From: Pueribacillus theae
GTDB taxonomy: Bacteria; Bacillota; Bacilli; Bacillales; UBA6769
DNA: 64,000 bases
Direction of reading: 5' to 3'
Assembly (NCBI RefSeq): GCF_003097615.1
Contig: NZ_QCZG01000002.1
Coordinates: 124,001-188,000, forward strand
Shown here: in pieces, positions 7,790 through 17,790 of the stretch
Position numbering within the stretch: position 1 is the first letter of the stretch
Layout of the letters: each line of letters begins with the position of its first letter
Notes under the pieces: generated by a model
What the model was told of the DNA's origin: nothing
The model's database searches: none
The model's input: only the letters and a program-made list of their open reading frames with translations
Translations under genes and position numbers: made by a program

Positions 7790-8458
7790 TTAGTTCGCCA
7801 CTCCCTTCCTTGCGCTTCGTTCAAATTTTCTTGTGATTCCGATGAGCGGAAGTGCGAGAATAAAGTAAAAGACAAGAACGAAAATATAGACCGTTGGCGC
7901 TAATGAAAGATGTGTACTTCTGTAAATGTCGCCGTAATAAAGAATGTCAGTTAATCCTATTAAGGAGACAAGAGAAGTGGCTTTTAGCATATGAATGAGA
8001 TAATTCCCGAATTCAGGGAGCATCATTTTTACGGCCTGAGGTAAAATAACAAGACGCATTCGCTGAAACCGCGACATGTTCAGCGCGATGGCAGCCTCTG
8101 TTTGTCCTTTGGATACAGATAGAATCGATCCCCGGACAATTTCAGACATGTATGCACCATAGTTTAATGAAATAGCGAGAATGCCCGCCCATAAGTCACT
8201 GCCCAATTGAATCCCAAAAAGGCCGGGCAACGCATATGAAAACCAAAATAATTGCACAATTAAAGAAGTGCCTCGAAATACTTCCACGTAAAATCCCGTA
8301 AATTTACTGAGAAAAATATTAGTAGACAATCGGCAAAACCCTGCAATAAATGCGATGATGTATGCTAAAACGGCAGACCCAACCAAAATGATTAGTGTAA
8401 TTTTCAAACCTTTTAATAAAACAAAAAGGATTTCACCCAGTTCATTAATCGCAATCAC
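7790..8458 (-). CDS. ehuC: ABC transporter permease, EhuC-like
   Basis: A 222-residue permease with the same fold as its neighbour. The EAA loop is QTEAAIALNMSRFQRMRLVILPQA, and VEVFRGTSLIVQLFWFSYALP marks the periplasm-facing helix. GAGGTGA precedes the ATG. A hairpin in the 132-base gap upstream probably lowers its expression relative to the binding protein, as is common in ABC operons. Confidence 0.78.
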   Translation of the reverse strand: MIAINELGEILFVLLKGLKITLIILVGSAVLAYIIAFIAGFCRLSTNIFLSKFTGFYVEVFRGTSLIVQLFWFSYALPGLFGIQLGSDLWAGILAISLNYGAYMSEIVRGSILSVSKGQTEAAIALNMSRFQRMRLVILPQAVKMMLPEFGNYLIHMLKATSLVSLIGLTDILYYGDIYRSTHLSLAPTVYIFVLVFYFILALPLIGITRKFERSARKGVAN

Positions 8459-8541
8459 CTCTTTAAATAGACATTATCGGGGCGATTTTCCCCTAACAAA
8501 ATACCGCTTCCCGGAAAATAAATCGCACCCTATTTCAAAGG

Positions 8542-8574
8542 AAAAGGCCAGATTCTCTTATGTGGAACCTGACC
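8542..8574 (-). terminator. Intercistronic hairpin/attenuator between ehuB-like and ehuC-like genes
   Basis: A 10-bp stem (GGTCAGGTTC with GAATCTGGCC, two G-U pairs) is followed by TTTT on the minus strand. The short T-run suggests partial termination or mRNA protection of the binding-protein message. Confidence 0.65.
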
Positions 8575-8590
8575 TAGAAGAAATAGAAAA

Positions 8591-9478
8591 TTAATATTCT
8601 TCGCCACTGCATACGTTTTCAGCCGTGATACCTTCCGGAACCATATTCATTTCCTCGGTAAATCCAGATTTCTCGGCAAGTTCAATTAATGTTCCGTCTT
8701 CTTTAATCTTTGCCAACGCTTCGTTATACGCATTTTTTAATGCTTCATTGTCTTTTCGGAATGCCGCCGCGCCGTAGCTTGGGACTCCCTCAATATCAGG
8801 TTGCTCAAAGTCTGTAACAAATTCGAGGTTGTTGTTATTTGCTGATTCCAGTGCCATTTTTATCGTCATTTCTGTTGCAGTTGTCGCATGGGCTCTCCCT
8901 GACTCAACAGCTGAGAAAGAAGCCGGAATATCGGGTACACTCATGATTTGATCCTTGCTGACGCCTTCTCTAATAAGAAATTCATTTTCAGTGGCGCCGG
9001 CCATGACCGCAACCTTTATATCAGGATGATCAGCAATGTCTTTATAACTATGCAGATTTTCCGGATTTCCAGCCTTGACAACTAAACCTTCTCCATACTG
9101 TAATTCCGGCTCAGCGAATGCCGCATTTTTACAGCGGTCAGGAGTGATCGCCATGCCCGCCGTAATAACATCGAATTTGCCTGCATTCAAACCAGGAATC
9201 AATTGTCCGAAATCAGAAAGCTGGCCTTCCACTTTGTCAATGCCCATTTCTTTGAAAACGGCTTTTGCAATGTCTACGGCTGCGCCTTTTAGTTCACCGT
9301 CCTCTTCATAGGCATAAGGCTTTTCATTGGCAAAACCAATCGTCACTGACCCTTTTTCTTTTAAACTGGCTAATAAATTATCAGAATCTTCTCCATCACC
9401 CGAGCTGCCGGACGAACCACATGCAGCAAGCACTAGTAATAAAGCAAATAAAATAGCAGAGTTAAAGAGTTTTTTCAC
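8591..9478 (-). CDS. ehuB: Ectoine/hydroxyectoine-type ABC transporter substrate-binding lipoprotein
   Basis: A 295-residue extracellular binding protein anchored as a lipoprotein. Signal peptide MKKLFNSAILFALLLVL ends in lipobox LAACG (Cys 20), followed by a Ser/Gly/Asp linker. The mature part begins LLASLKEKGSVTIGFANEKPYAYE, and the TPDRCKN...FAEP block resembles EhuB more than glutamine-binding proteins. GTG start with GAGGGGG upstream. It is the first gene of the transporter operon. Ectoine uptake would serve osmoprotection or nutrition; this is family inference. Confidence 0.78.
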   Translation of the reverse strand: MKKLFNSAILFALLLVLAACGSSGSSGDGEDSDNLLASLKEKGSVTIGFANEKPYAYEEDGELKGAAVDIAKAVFKEMGIDKVEGQLSDFGQLIPGLNAGKFDVITAGMAITPDRCKNAAFAEPELQYGEGLVVKAGNPENLHSYKDIADHPDIKVAVMAGATENEFLIREGVSKDQIMSVPDIPASFSAVESGRAHATTATEMTIKMALESANNNNLEFVTDFEQPDIEGVPSYGAAAFRKDNEALKNAYNEALAKIKEDGTLIELAEKSGFTEEMNMVPEGITAENVCSGEEY

Positions 9479-9705
9479 GGTTTACCCCCTCTTAAAAAAA
9501 TGGATGCTTTGCAGTATTTTCTTACTATAAAGTTGTTAAAAGCATATCAAGAGCAAAAATAGGATGCAAAGCTGATATAACCGAAATATTTTGAATTATT
9601 TTGTCTCATCTTGCTTACGGGCTATTTACATCCCAATTTTCTTTTACTTCTTGCTTGATCGTTCCATTTCCTAACCTATTCCCAAAAAAAGTGTTTTAAA
9701 AACAG

Positions 9706-9737
9706 AAAAAACTTCCAACTTAAATTGGAAGTTTTTT
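9706..9737 (-). terminator. Terminator of thyA-dfrA
   Basis: Stem ACTTCCAA/TTGGAAGT flanked by A- and T-runs, overlapping the dfrA stop codon. It could act in both directions. Confidence 0.88.
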
Positions 9738-10208
9738 ATAGCATAAAAATTCATAGTCGTACGGGTTTTTATCATTCTTTATTCCTTTTTCTCTTGAAAC
9801 GAGCTGCCACTTCTCCATGTCAATCTCAGGAAAATACGTATCGCCGTCAAATTCTTCGTTAATGAATGTAATATACATTTTGTCTGCATAAGGCAGAAAT
9901 TGAGGAAAAATTTCTGCACCGCCAATGACAAAACCTTCTTCATTCGGCTGAATGGAGGCAATTGCATCTTCGACGGTGTGTACAATAATACAGCCTTCAG
10001 CATTAAAATTTTTGTCCCTTGTCAAAATGACATTTCGGCGGTTTGGGAGCGGCCGCCCAATGGAAGCATATGTTTTCCTGCCCATAATGATTGTATTGCC
10101 GGTCGTTTTTTTCTTAAAAAAGGCAAGATCAGCAGGCAGCCTCCACGGCAAATCATTGTCCTTGCCAATTAACCGGTTTTTGTCCATTGCGACTAAAAAA
10201 GAAATCAT
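9720..10208 (-). CDS. dfrA: Dihydrofolate reductase
   Basis: A 162-residue NADPH-dependent enzyme reducing dihydrofolate to tetrahydrofolate. Typical motifs are [22 protein letters not shown] at the N-terminus, [31 protein letters not shown], and [11 protein letters not shown] near residue 98. The start overlaps the thyA stop (ATGA), so the two are coupled. This matches the use of dihydrofolate released by thymidylate synthase. Confidence 0.96.
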   Translation of the reverse strand: MISFLVAMDKNRLIGKDNDLPWRLPADLAFFKKKTTGNTIIMGRKTYASIGRPLPNRRNVILTRDKNFNAEGCIIVHTVEDAIASIQPNEEGFVIGGAEIFPQFLPYADKMYITFINEEFDGDTYFPEIDMEKWQLVSREKGIKNDKNPYDYEFLCYKKLPI

Positions 10209-10999
10209 ACCGAGACTTCCCCTTTAATATGCGGATGAGGATTGTAATCTACGATCTCAAAATCTTCGTATTTAAAATCGAAGATGGAATTGACATCCGG
10301 ATTGATTTTCAAGATGGGAAGGGGTCTCGGCTCCCTTGTTAATTGCAGCTTCACCTGCTTGATATGATTCGTATAAATATGCGTATCTCCAAACGAATGG
10401 ACAAATTCCCCCGGCTTCAATCCGCATACTTGCGCAATCATCATCGTAAGCAATGAATAGGAAGCGATATTAAACGGAACACCGAGAAATACGTCAGCAC
10501 TGCGCTGGTACAATTGGCAAGACAATTTCCCATCAGCCACATAAAATTGAAACAGGCAATGGCAAGGCGGCAACGCCATTTTGCCGACGTCAGCCACATT
10601 CCACGCACTTACAATCAACCTTCTTGAGTCGGGATTGTGCTTAATTTGGTGAACGACTTCCTTGATTTGATCGATTGTTCCTCCGTTGCCATCTGGCCAT
10701 GAACGCCATTGATAGCCGTATACTGGGCCGAGATCTCCATTTTCATCTGCCCATTCATTCCATATTTTCACACCATTTTCGTTCAAATACTGAATGTTCG
10801 TATCACCTTTTAAAAACCATAGCAGCTCGTGAATAATTGATTTCGTATGCAGTTTTTTTGTTGTTAACAAAGGAAAGCCATCCGCTAAATTGAATCGCAT
10901 TTGGTAGCCGAAAATACTGATTGTTCCTGTCCCTGTGCGATCTGATTTTTCGGTTCCGTGTTCCAAAATGTGTTGACACAATTCGAGATATTGTTTCAT
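10205..10999 (-). CDS. thyA: Thymidylate synthase ThyA
   Basis: A 264-residue folate-dependent enzyme making dTMP from dUMP and methylene-tetrahydrofolate. Active-site Cys146 lies in [13 protein letters not shown]; phosphate-binding arginines are in SDRTGTGT (about 19-26) and [11 protein letters not shown]; the conserved [12 protein letters not shown] and HIYTNH segments are present. It has the length of the E. coli enzyme, shorter than B. subtilis phage-type ThyA. It is the first gene of the thyA-dfrA pair. Confidence 0.96.
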   Translation of the reverse strand: MKQYLELCQHILEHGTEKSDRTGTGTISIFGYQMRFNLADGFPLLTTKKLHTKSIIHELLWFLKGDTNIQYLNENGVKIWNEWADENGDLGPVYGYQWRSWPDGNGGTIDQIKEVVHQIKHNPDSRRLIVSAWNVADVGKMALPPCHCLFQFYVADGKLSCQLYQRSADVFLGVPFNIASYSLLTMMIAQVCGLKPGEFVHSFGDTHIYTNHIKQVKLQLTREPRPLPILKINPDVNSIFDFKYEDFEIVDYNPHPHIKGEVSV

Positions 11000-11026
11000 T
11001 CGTATCCCCGGCCTCTCTGCCTTTCT

Positions 11027-11947
11027 TTAAGCATTTTGTTTCTGAAGCTCACGCCTATACATGTTGCGCGGATGTGCCCTGCATTCATCAGAGCAGGAAC
11101 GTTGATATTTTTCCTCGCATTCTTCACAGCAAACGTGCTGCCTGTTGCAATCCGGGTTCGCGCAGTTTACATAGCGATCTTCTTTTTTCCCGCAATAATA
11201 GCAGTTGGAAACGATGATATTTTCTTTTTTATTAATTGGCACCGAGATTCTTTCATCAAATACGTAGCATTTTCCGTCGTAAAGCTCCCCTTGCACTTCT
11301 TCATCTTTTCCGTACATAATAATGCCGCCGTGCAGTTGCCCGACATCTTTAAAGCCTTCTTCAAGCAAGAAACCGGTAAGTTTCTCACAACGGATACCGC
11401 CGGTGCAATACGCGAGGATTTTCTTATCTTTATGCTCACTCAAGTTTTCTTTAACCCATTTTGGCAAGTCGCGGAATGCATCAACGCCCGGGTTAATCGC
11501 TCCGCGGAAATGGCCGATTTCATATTCGTAGTCATTTCGGGCATCAAGGACAATAACGTCTTCTTTCTGCATTTCTTCGTAAAATTCTTTCGGGCTTAAA
11601 TATTTTCCCGTTTTCTCGTTTGGGTTAATATCGTTTTCGAGGCGAAGCGATACAATTTCTTTCCTTGGGCGGACAAACATTTTTTTGAATGCGTGTCCAT
11701 CCGCTTCATCGATCTTGAATTCCATATCTGCAAAGCGCGGATCGTTATGAATCGTTTCCATATATTTATTCGTTTGTTCAACTGTTCCGGAAACTGTGCC
11801 ATTGATGCCTTCTTCGGCAACAAGGATTCTTCCTTTAAGGCCCAATTCTTTGCAGAAAGCGAGATGCTCTGCAGCGAATTCTTCGTGATTTTCAATATGG
11901 ACATATTTGTAATAAAGTAAAATTTGGTATGATTTTTTGCTTTCCAA
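11027..11947 (-). CDS. trhO: tRNA uridine(34) hydroxylase, TrhO/YbfQ-type rhodanese
   Basis: A 306-residue protein: N-terminal acylphosphatase-like UPF0176 domain ([20 protein letters not shown] at about 35-54), central rhodanese domain with the catalytic loop [11 protein letters not shown] near residue 180, and a Cys-rich tail with two C-x2-C pairs and further Cys/His that probably binds zinc. TrhO enzymes hydroxylate U34 of some tRNAs independently of prephenate. The TTG at 11947 is placed seven bases after AAAGGTGATG and gives the usual N-terminus; TTG at 11953 is the alternative. Confidence 0.85.
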   Translation of the reverse strand: MESKKSYQILLYYKYVHIENHEEFAAEHLAFCKELGLKGRILVAEEGINGTVSGTVEQTNKYMETIHNDPRFADMEFKIDEADGHAFKKMFVRPRKEIVSLRLENDINPNEKTGKYLSPKEFYEEMQKEDVIVLDARNDYEYEIGHFRGAINPGVDAFRDLPKWVKENLSEHKDKKILAYCTGGIRCEKLTGFLLEEGFKDVGQLHGGIIMYGKDEEVQGELYDGKCYVFDERISVPINKKENIIVSNCYYCGKKEDRYVNCANPDCNRQHVCCEECEEKYQRSCSDECRAHPRNMYRRELQKQNA

Positions 11948-12037
11948 TAGCAAACATCACCTTTCAAAATTATATTTACAACATATCATCTTACCAAAAA
12001 AACACACGACACTCCAATTTAAAGTTCTACAAAACCG

Positions 12038-13198
12038 TTACAAAATATTGGATTTCTTGATTTTCTCAACTGCCTTTTTCAGCTTTCCTTCATGTTGCAC
12101 AAGTGCGATTCTAACATACCCTTCGCCATACTCACCGAACGCATTTCCCGGGGTAACGACAACCCCTGCCCGATCAATTAACTCATATGTAAATTTTAAA
12201 GAGGTGAACCCGCTTGGAATTGGCGCCCAAATAAACATCGTCGCATCGGGTGTATCAATCTTCCATCCAATCTCATTCAATCCGTCCACTAGCACATCAC
12301 GGCGCGCTTTATAAATGTAACGGTTTTTATCCAAAAATTGCGCTCCCTCCATTAATGCTTTTGTTGCTGCTTTTTGGATCGGCATAAAAACCCCGTAATC
12401 CAAATTAGACTTTAATCGGCCCAACGCTTTAATGATATGGTGATTTCCTGCAAGATAAGCAATCCGGCAGCCCGCCATATTAAAGCTTTTTGACAAAGAA
12501 TTGAATTCAACCCCGATTTCTTTTGCCCCATCTACCGATAAAAAACTTATCGGCTTTTCATTCGTAAAGTTTAACTCTGAATAGGCGAAGTCATGAACGA
12601 CAACGATGCTGTGTTTTCTTGCGAATGCCACAACCTCTTCAAAAAATTCCTTTGTAGGCATAACTGGAACAGGATTGCCCGGATAATTAAGAAACATAAG
12701 CTTTGCCTTTTTTACAACAGTTTCTGGGATTTCGTTTAGATTCGGAAAAAAATTGTTTTCTTTCTTTAATGGCATCCGATAGGCTTCAGCGCGTGCTAAA
12801 TCAATGCCGATTTGGTAAGCTGGATAGCAAGGATCCGGCATTAATACGACGTCGCCTGGATCCGTTAAAATTAGCGGCAGGTGCACAAGCCCGTCTTGTG
12901 ACCCGGATAACTGCAATATTTCCGTCTCTTTATCCAGTTCGACATTGTATCGATTCCGATAAAAAAATGAAACAGCCGATAAAAACTCATCGGTTCCAGT
13001 GAGCGTATAGCCATACTGAGTTTCGTCACAGACTGAGCGCGCGAGTTCATCCATCATGAATGTTGGCGGCGGTAGATCAGGGCTTCCGATGCTTAAATCA
13101 ATGATTTCTTTTCCTTCAGCGATCTTTTTCTTTTTATACTGGGCCATTTCGCTAAATACACTTGTTTTGAACTTTGTCATTAAAGCAGATGTGTACAT
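12038..13198 (-). CDS. PLP-dependent aminotransferase, class I (LL-diaminopimelate aminotransferase-like)
   Basis: A 386-residue fold-type I aminotransferase. The PLP lysine is in FNSLSKSFNMAGCRIAYLAG (about residues 235-254); NYPGNPVP and VVHDFAYSELNF are cofactor contacts. The IDLSIGSPDLPPP N-terminal motif matches the group commonly labelled LL-diaminopimelate aminotransferase or YugH-like. Bacilli usually make diaminopimelate by the acetylated route, so the real amino donor may differ. AGGGGAGGGG lies upstream of ATG 13198. Single gene, no operon partner. Confidence 0.75.
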   Translation of the reverse strand: MYTSALMTKFKTSVFSEMAQYKKKKIAEGKEIIDLSIGSPDLPPPTFMMDELARSVCDETQYGYTLTGTDEFLSAVSFFYRNRYNVELDKETEILQLSGSQDGLVHLPLILTDPGDVVLMPDPCYPAYQIGIDLARAEAYRMPLKKENNFFPNLNEIPETVVKKAKLMFLNYPGNPVPVMPTKEFFEEVVAFARKHSIVVVHDFAYSELNFTNEKPISFLSVDGAKEIGVEFNSLSKSFNMAGCRIAYLAGNHHIIKALGRLKSNLDYGVFMPIQKAATKALMEGAQFLDKNRYIYKARRDVLVDGLNEIGWKIDTPDATMFIWAPIPSGFTSLKFTYELIDRAGVVVTPGNAFGEYGEGYVRIALVQHEGKLKKAVEKIKKSNIL

Positions 13199-13263
13199 AA
13201 TTTATGCCCCTCCCCTTTTTACACTACCATCATTCTAACATGAAAAAAGGGACTCACTTAAGA

Positions 13264-13296
13264 AAAACAAAGCCAAACATTATTGGCTTTGTTTTT
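13264..13296 (-). terminator. Terminator of the yhdB-like gene
   Basis: Stem AAACAAAGCCAA/TTGGCTTTGTTT followed by T on the minus strand, overlapping the end of the gene at 13280-13522. Confidence 0.85.
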
Positions 13297-13522
13297 GGAT
13301 AGCTTCTTCTATTTCAGCTAAAAATACGTGATCGAGATACGATAATAAAGAATCGTAAGATTTTTCAACAACAGAAAATTCGGGTTCATACATAAAATCT
13401 TTAACAAATTTCTCGATTTTCTTAGAAAGAAAATCATCTTTCGTTAAAGTCATCAAATGAATTAAGTCGCTGCATGCCATTCGATGGAGGTAGAATAAGG
13501 CAGCATCATAATCATGAGACAT
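13280..13522 (-). CDS. YhdB-like hypothetical protein
   Basis: An 80-residue acidic, mainly helical protein without signal peptide or membrane segment. DYDAALFYLHRM and LTKDDFLSKKIEKFVKDF followed by LLSYLDHVFLAEIEEA resemble B. subtilis YhdB as I remember it. AGGGGGG lies ten bases before the ATG. It has its own terminator. No function is known. Confidence 0.65.
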   Translation of the reverse strand: MSHDYDAALFYLHRMACSDLIHLMTLTKDDFLSKKIEKFVKDFMYEPEFSVVEKSYDSLLSYLDHVFLAEIEEAIQKQSQ

Positions 13523-13636
13523 CAGTCGTAATCCCCCCTTCTTTAGTAAGGAGATTACAGTTAGTATGCGATAAATGAGCGGGATTACTTTGAAAAAAAT
13601 TATCCATTTAAAGATTAAACGCCCTCATGACCACCG

Positions 13637-13665
13637 TTTACAATTCAATTTTCTTCCCTTAGAAT
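13637..13665 (+). promoter_or_regulatory. Sigma-A promoter of the MBL hydrolase gene
   Basis: TTTACA, 17-base spacer, TAGAAT. About 60 bases before the start of the gene. Confidence 0.65.
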
Positions 13666-13725
13666 GAATAGAGGGAATATAGTTAATGAAATGTCAAATT
13701 CACTAACAAGGGAGTTTTTCGAAAA

Positions 13726-14688
13726 ATGGGAAAAAAGAAGCCGATTGATCTAGGAAACCGTATCCACTTAATTGACGGCTTTGATCTTGGGTTTGAAAAC
13801 AGGACAGGCACCTATGTGATAAATGAAGAAAAATTAACGCTGATTGAAACTTGTGCTAGCCCTTCAATTCCGTACATCCTTCAAGGTTTGGAGGATTTAC
13901 ATATCAATCCTGAACAAGTTGAGTATATTATTGTTACGCATATTCACCTTGATCATGCCGGCGGTGCAGGTTTGCTTATGGAGAAGTGCCCAAATGCAAA
14001 GCTTGTTGTTCACCCTAAAGGAGCAAGGCACATGGCTGACCCGTCTCGCTTAATCCAAGGGGCAAAAGCAGTTTACGGTGAAAAATTCGAACAGTTTTTC
14101 AGTCCGATTTTACCCGTTCCTGAAGAGAGAATTTTGATAAAGGGAGAGAATGACACACTTCGAATAAGCGATCATTGTGAACTTTTATTTTTAGATACGC
14201 CGGGACATGCGAACCATCATTTCAGTATTTACGATCCTGTCAGCAACGGCATCTTCGTAGGCGATACGCTTGGAATTCAACACACGCATATTGAAGAATT
14301 TGGTTTTAAATTATTTTTGCCGGCAACTTCACCCAATCAATTTGACCCGGACAAAACTTTGCATTCCATGGAAAAAATCAAAAAAATGGATGTCGAACGC
14401 ATTTACTTTGGCCATTTCAGCGTGACGGATCAAGTTGAAGAGGCATACCGGCAAATTGAATATTGGCTTCCTGTTTATGTGAATACAGGGAAAGAAGTAT
14501 TAAGCGAAGGAAAAGAGATGAATGAACTCGCTGACAGATTGTTTGATAAAATAAGCGAAAGGCTGATAAATGAACATAACGTTCCAACAGATCACGTCAC
14601 TTTTGAAATTCTGAAGATGGATCTGCAAGTATTCTCGATGGGGGTCATGGATTACCTTATGAAAAAAGAAAAATCCGGGGTGAAATAG
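13726..14688 (+). CDS. MBL-fold metallo-hydrolase
   Basis: A 320-residue metallo-beta-lactamase-fold protein. Metal ligands are in THIHLDHAGG (about residues 71-80, HxHxDH), in DTPGHANHHFSIYD (about 163-176), in GDTLG (about 185) and in YFGHFS (about 225). The C-terminal 90 residues are helical. Such enzymes hydrolyse esters, thioesters or lactones; I cannot tell which here. AAGGGAG lies upstream of the ATG, and a sigma-A promoter and a terminator make it a single-gene unit. Confidence 0.8.
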   Translation: MGKKKPIDLGNRIHLIDGFDLGFENRTGTYVINEEKLTLIETCASPSIPYILQGLEDLHINPEQVEYIIVTHIHLDHAGGAGLLMEKCPNAKLVVHPKGARHMADPSRLIQGAKAVYGEKFEQFFSPILPVPEERILIKGENDTLRISDHCELLFLDTPGHANHHFSIYDPVSNGIFVGDTLGIQHTHIEEFGFKLFLPATSPNQFDPDKTLHSMEKIKKMDVERIYFGHFSVTDQVEEAYRQIEYWLPVYVNTGKEVLSEGKEMNELADRLFDKISERLINEHNVPTDHVTFEILKMDLQVFSMGVMDYLMKKEKSGVK

Positions 14689-14705
14689 CACTCCGGATTT
14701 TTTGA
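14671..14705 (+). terminator. Terminator after the MBL hydrolase gene
   Basis: Stem AAATCCGGgGTG/CACtCCGGATTT followed by T's, overlapping the stop codon. Confidence 0.8.
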
Positions 14706-14722
14706 ATTATCTTATTTGCGGA

Positions 14723-14984
14723 TTCAAAAAGGAGGACAAAAAGAGCCGAGAAGTTCGAGGAAGCAAAGTTCTGAGACTTGCACAGGAGGTGCTGACTTCT
14801 GCGTTGTGCACAGGACGTGCACGTTTTTAGCAGAAGAACCTTCGAACCGTTTGTAGGATACGTGAGTACCGCAAGAATGAAGCTGACGAAGAAATTCGAC
14901 AGCTTAAGTTGTTCGACTAAAAGCATCACGTCCTGTGATAACGTCGAACTGATTCACATCCTGTGAATCTCCGGACTTTTTGAA
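14723..14984. repeat. Family A mosaic hairpin repeat, copy 1
   Basis: A 262-base non-coding element bounded by TTCAAAAAG and its inverse CTTTTTGAA. It contains four small hairpins with five-base loops: GCAC-AGGAG-GTGC (14780-14792), GTGCAC-AGGAC-GTGCAC (14806-14822), ATCAC-GTCCT-GTGAT (14925-14939) and ATTCAC-ATCCT-GTGAAT (14952-14968). A GCTGaCGAA/TTCGaCAGC stem and a GTTCGAC/GTCGAAC stem enclosing the third hairpin are also present. Compared with copy 2 it lacks the block with the GGCCAC-GTCCT-GTGGCC hairpin. It fills the gap between the MBL gene and proA. Open frames inside it have no ribosome binding site. Confidence 0.9.
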
Positions 14985-14989
14985 TTACC

Positions 14990-16234
14990 TTATTCGCGGA
15001 TTTGCCCCGTTCCTTCAATAACATATTTATTCGTTGTCAACGCTTTTAATCCCATTGGCCCTCTTGCATGGAGTTTTTGCGTGCTGATCCCGATTTCTGC
15101 GCCAAAGCCAAATTCGAACCCGTCGGTAAACCTTGTTGAGGCATTGTGGTATAATGCGGCAGCGTCAACTGCTTGAAAGAACCGCTTTACATTCCCTTCA
15201 TTTTCGCTGACAATTGCTTCAGAGTGTTTCGTTCCGTAGTCGTTAATATGTTCGATGGCTTCTTCAACATCGTTCACTACTTTAATCGCAATCGTATTGT
15301 CTAAAAATTCCGTAGCCCAGTCTTCTTCTGTTGCTTTCTTTACATCAGTGGCGTGCTGAACAACATAATCGTCACCGAGGCATGCCACGCCATTTGTTTG
15401 CAAATCTTTTACAACATCGCCTAGATGAGCATCTGCCCAGCGCTTATGGATTAACAATGTTTCAATCGCATTGCAAACGGAAGGGCGCTGTGTTTTTGCA
15501 TTTACCGCAATATCTATCGCCATTTGCTTTTCAGCAGACTCATCGATATATACGTGGCAATTTCCTGCCCCAGTCTCCAAAACCGGAACCGTTGAGTTGT
15601 TTACTACAGTTTTTATTAAGCCGGCTCCACCTCTTGGTATTAGGACATCAAGGTAATCATTCAGCTTAAACATGGCAGATGCGGCCTCGCGGCTCGTATC
15701 CTCAATTAATTGGACAGCATCAGCGGGCAAAGCGGTTTTTTCGAGCGCTTGATGAATGATGGTGACGAGCGCTTTGTTTGATTCAATCGCTGAAGAGCTT
15801 CCCCTAAGAATAACAGCATTTCCCGTTTTCAGGCAAAGGCCGGCAGCATCAACGGTTACATTCGGCCTCGCTTCATAAATCATGCCGACGACCCCTAAAG
15901 GGACCCGTACACTTGTAATTTGAAGGCCGTTCGGGCGTTCCCAGGATTCGATTTTTTCCCCGACCGGATCTTTTAATTTCGCAACTTGGTTCAGCCCTTC
16001 CGCAATATCATTTATTCTCTTTTCTGTCAATGTCAGCCTATCGATCAGTGCGCTGCTTAAGCCTGTCTCTTTACCGTTTTGGATATCGAGCTCGTTTTTC
16101 GATAGGATGAAATCTTTATGATTGATTAATTCATCAGCGATTGTATTTAATGCCGCGTTTTTTTCTTCCGTCGTCGTTGCCGATAAAATGGCTGAAGCTT
16201 TTTTCGCTTTTTTCGCTTTTTCAATTAATTCCAT
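14990..16234 (-). CDS. proA: Glutamate-5-semialdehyde dehydrogenase (gamma-glutamyl phosphate reductase)
   Basis: A 414-residue NADPH-dependent enzyme, second step of proline synthesis. The NAD(P) site [36 protein letters not shown] is split by ARPNV; the catalytic Cys lies in [15 protein letters not shown] (about 255-269); C-terminal [19 protein letters not shown] is the ProA signature. ATG 16234 with AAGGAGATGG upstream. It follows proB after a 172-base gap with a long inverted repeat and is presumably cotranscribed. Confidence 0.96.
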   Translation of the reverse strand: MELIEKAKKAKKASAILSATTTEEKNAALNTIADELINHKDFILSKNELDIQNGKETGLSSALIDRLTLTEKRINDIAEGLNQVAKLKDPVGEKIESWERPNGLQITSVRVPLGVVGMIYEARPNVTVDAAGLCLKTGNAVILRGSSSAIESNKALVTIIHQALEKTALPADAVQLIEDTSREAASAMFKLNDYLDVLIPRGGAGLIKTVVNNSTVPVLETGAGNCHVYIDESAEKQMAIDIAVNAKTQRPSVCNAIETLLIHKRWADAHLGDVVKDLQTNGVACLGDDYVVQHATDVKKATEEDWATEFLDNTIAIKVVNDVEEAIEHINDYGTKHSEAIVSENEGNVKRFFQAVDAAALYHNASTRFTDGFEFGFGAEIGISTQKLHARGPMGLKALTTNKYVIEGTGQIRE

Positions 16235-16287
16235 TTTTCTCCATCTCCTTTTCAATGTAGAATTTTAAACCACCCCATGATTGAGAG

Positions 16288-16378
16288 AATAAAGATGATC
16301 TTCCAGAAAAGACTTCTCTGCCAAATCCTCGGAAAAAACCAATTCGAAACAAGTTTTTAATGAAGGATCATCTTTATT
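16288..16378. repeat. 13-bp inverted repeat in the proB-proA gap
   Basis: AATAAAGATGATC (16288-16300) and its exact inverse GATCATCTTTATT (16366-16378) flank 65 bases. The stem can be extended with one bulge. No T-run follows, so it does not look like a terminator; it may be an mRNA stability/processing element or the remains of a tiny inserted element. Confidence 0.7.
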
Positions 16379-16406
16379 TTTAAACAATGGAATCATCCTT
16401 CCTTAA

Positions 16407-17510
16407 TTAGATTAAAATCATATGGTCACGATGAACGACCTCGCTTGCATTTCGTTCCGTTACATGCTTTGCATCAAAGCTGGCCATTCCTTTCACTTTC
16501 TTTAATTCGTTTGACGTATAGTTAACTTGCCCGCGTGCGATTTGCTTTCCTCGGATATTTTTAATTTCAACGACGTCATTAACTGAAAATTCGCCTTCAA
16601 TTTTAACGATTCCTGCAGGAAGCAAGCTTTTTCCCATATTCAATAAAGCGGCTTCCGCTCCTTCGTCTACGACAATTGCTCCGGATATTTGGGAATGGAG
16701 GCCAAGCCATTGTTTATTGTTCGTTATTCTTGCCGTTTTAGGGGACCCGATGTATGTGCCATCGCCTTTGCCTTCGATGACGTCAAGCAATTTATCTTCT
16801 CCCTCGCCTGTTCCGATAAAGCATTTTACTCCGAGTGACAGTGCGGTTTTTGCCGCCAACAATTTCGTTTTCATCCCTCCCGTGCCCACTGATGAACCGG
16901 AAGCGCTTGTTTCTTCAATGCGGCCATCACTGATTTCACTGATAAAGTTATACTTTTTTGCGTCAGGATGTTCTCTCGGATTTTTATCATACAATCCATT
17001 AATATCCGTTAAAAGGATTAATAGATCGGCGCTAATAATCCCACTGACTAAAGCCGAGAGCATATCATTATCGCCGAATGTCAGTTCATCAATTGCAACA
17101 GAATCATTCTCGTTAATAATAGGGATCACATCTCTGCGTAGCAATTCTGACAACGCTTGAAAAATATTTCTGTACTGTTCCCTGTTTTTAAAGTTGTTTC
17201 TCGTTAACAGCATTTGAGCGGTAATCATATTGTAACGCGCGAAAGATTCGCCGTAATGCTGCATTAACAGTGACTGTCCGACAGCTGCGGCGGATTGCCT
17301 TCCGGCAATCGTGACAGGCCTTGCAGGATAACCGAGTTTTTTAAACCCCGCTGCGACGGCTCCTGACGAAATAAGAACAACTTCATTGCCTTTTTGTTTC
17401 AATTTCGCGATAGCGTCAACATGTTCATGTAATTTATCTTCAGATAATCCACCAGTTTCATTTGTTAACGAGCTGCTGCCGATCTTAACGACAATTCTTT
17501 GTTTCTTCAC
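16407..17510 (-). CDS. proB: Glutamate 5-kinase
   Basis: A 367-residue enzyme phosphorylating glutamate, the first committed step to proline and the usual target of proline feedback. Amino-acid-kinase domain: [15 protein letters not shown] (about 7-21), [14 protein letters not shown] (about 48-61), [21 protein letters not shown] and [17 protein letters not shown]-terminal PUA domain begins near residue 275 ([16 protein letters not shown]). GTG start with AAAGGTGAT upstream. The T-box leader immediately upstream ties expression to uncharged proline tRNA. Confidence 0.96.
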   Translation of the reverse strand: MKKQRIVVKIGSSSLTNETGGLSEDKLHEHVDAIAKLKQKGNEVVLISSGAVAAGFKKLGYPARPVTIAGRQSAAAVGQSLLMQHYGESFARYNMITAQMLLTRNNFKNREQYRNIFQALSELLRRDVIPIINENDSVAIDELTFGDNDMLSALVSGIISADLLILLTDINGLYDKNPREHPDAKKYNFISEISDGRIEETSASGSSVGTGGMKTKLLAAKTALSLGVKCFIGTGEGEDKLLDVIEGKGDGTYIGSPKTARITNNKQWLGLHSQISGAIVVDEGAEAALLNMGKSLLPAGIVKIEGEFSVNDVVEIKNIRGKQIARGQVNYTSNELKKVKGMASFDAKHVTERNASEVVHRDHMILI

Positions 17511-17530
17511 GAAAAATCACCTTTCAATAT

Positions 17531-17785
17531 AAAAAAACTTTCCAATCCTTGTAAAAGGACGGAAAGTTTCCGTGGTACCACCTTTTTTGGCATAAGTATG
17601 CCCACTCTTTTCCTGTAACGGAGAATATCCGGTCAATGCTTAACCATTGACAGCTCAAGGGCAGGTTCAAAAGTGCCATGCAATGGAATCTTTCAGCCGA
17701 TGGATTCCACTCTCTTGTGCACGCTTGCTTTCTACTGATCCCTTTCAACGCAAGTTTAATTTAAACATATACCGATTCAATCTGA
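17531..17785 (-). promoter_or_regulatory. T-box leader of proBA, probably tRNA-Pro specific
   Basis: The minus strand holds the conserved T-box AAGGTGGTACCACG (17584-17571). It is followed by a terminator hairpin (17536-17568, AACTTTCC.../...GGAAAGTT with seven T). Upstream lie a long stem I region with an AGTAGAAAGC element, and GAACCTGC in which CCT (17665-17663) is a plausible proline specifier. Proline-responsive T-boxes are known for Bacillus proBA. Uncharged tRNA-Pro would favour the antiterminator. Confidence 0.88.
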
Positions 17786-17790
17786 AAATT

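Noticed and set aside
14657-14929. A 90-codon minus-strand frame in family A copy 1
   Set aside because: It is made of the hairpin repeat, with equivalents broken differently in other copies and no ribosome binding site; such frames are often wrongly annotated as hypothetical proteins.
17524-17748. A 74-codon minus-strand frame
   Set aside because: It lies entirely in the T-box leader.
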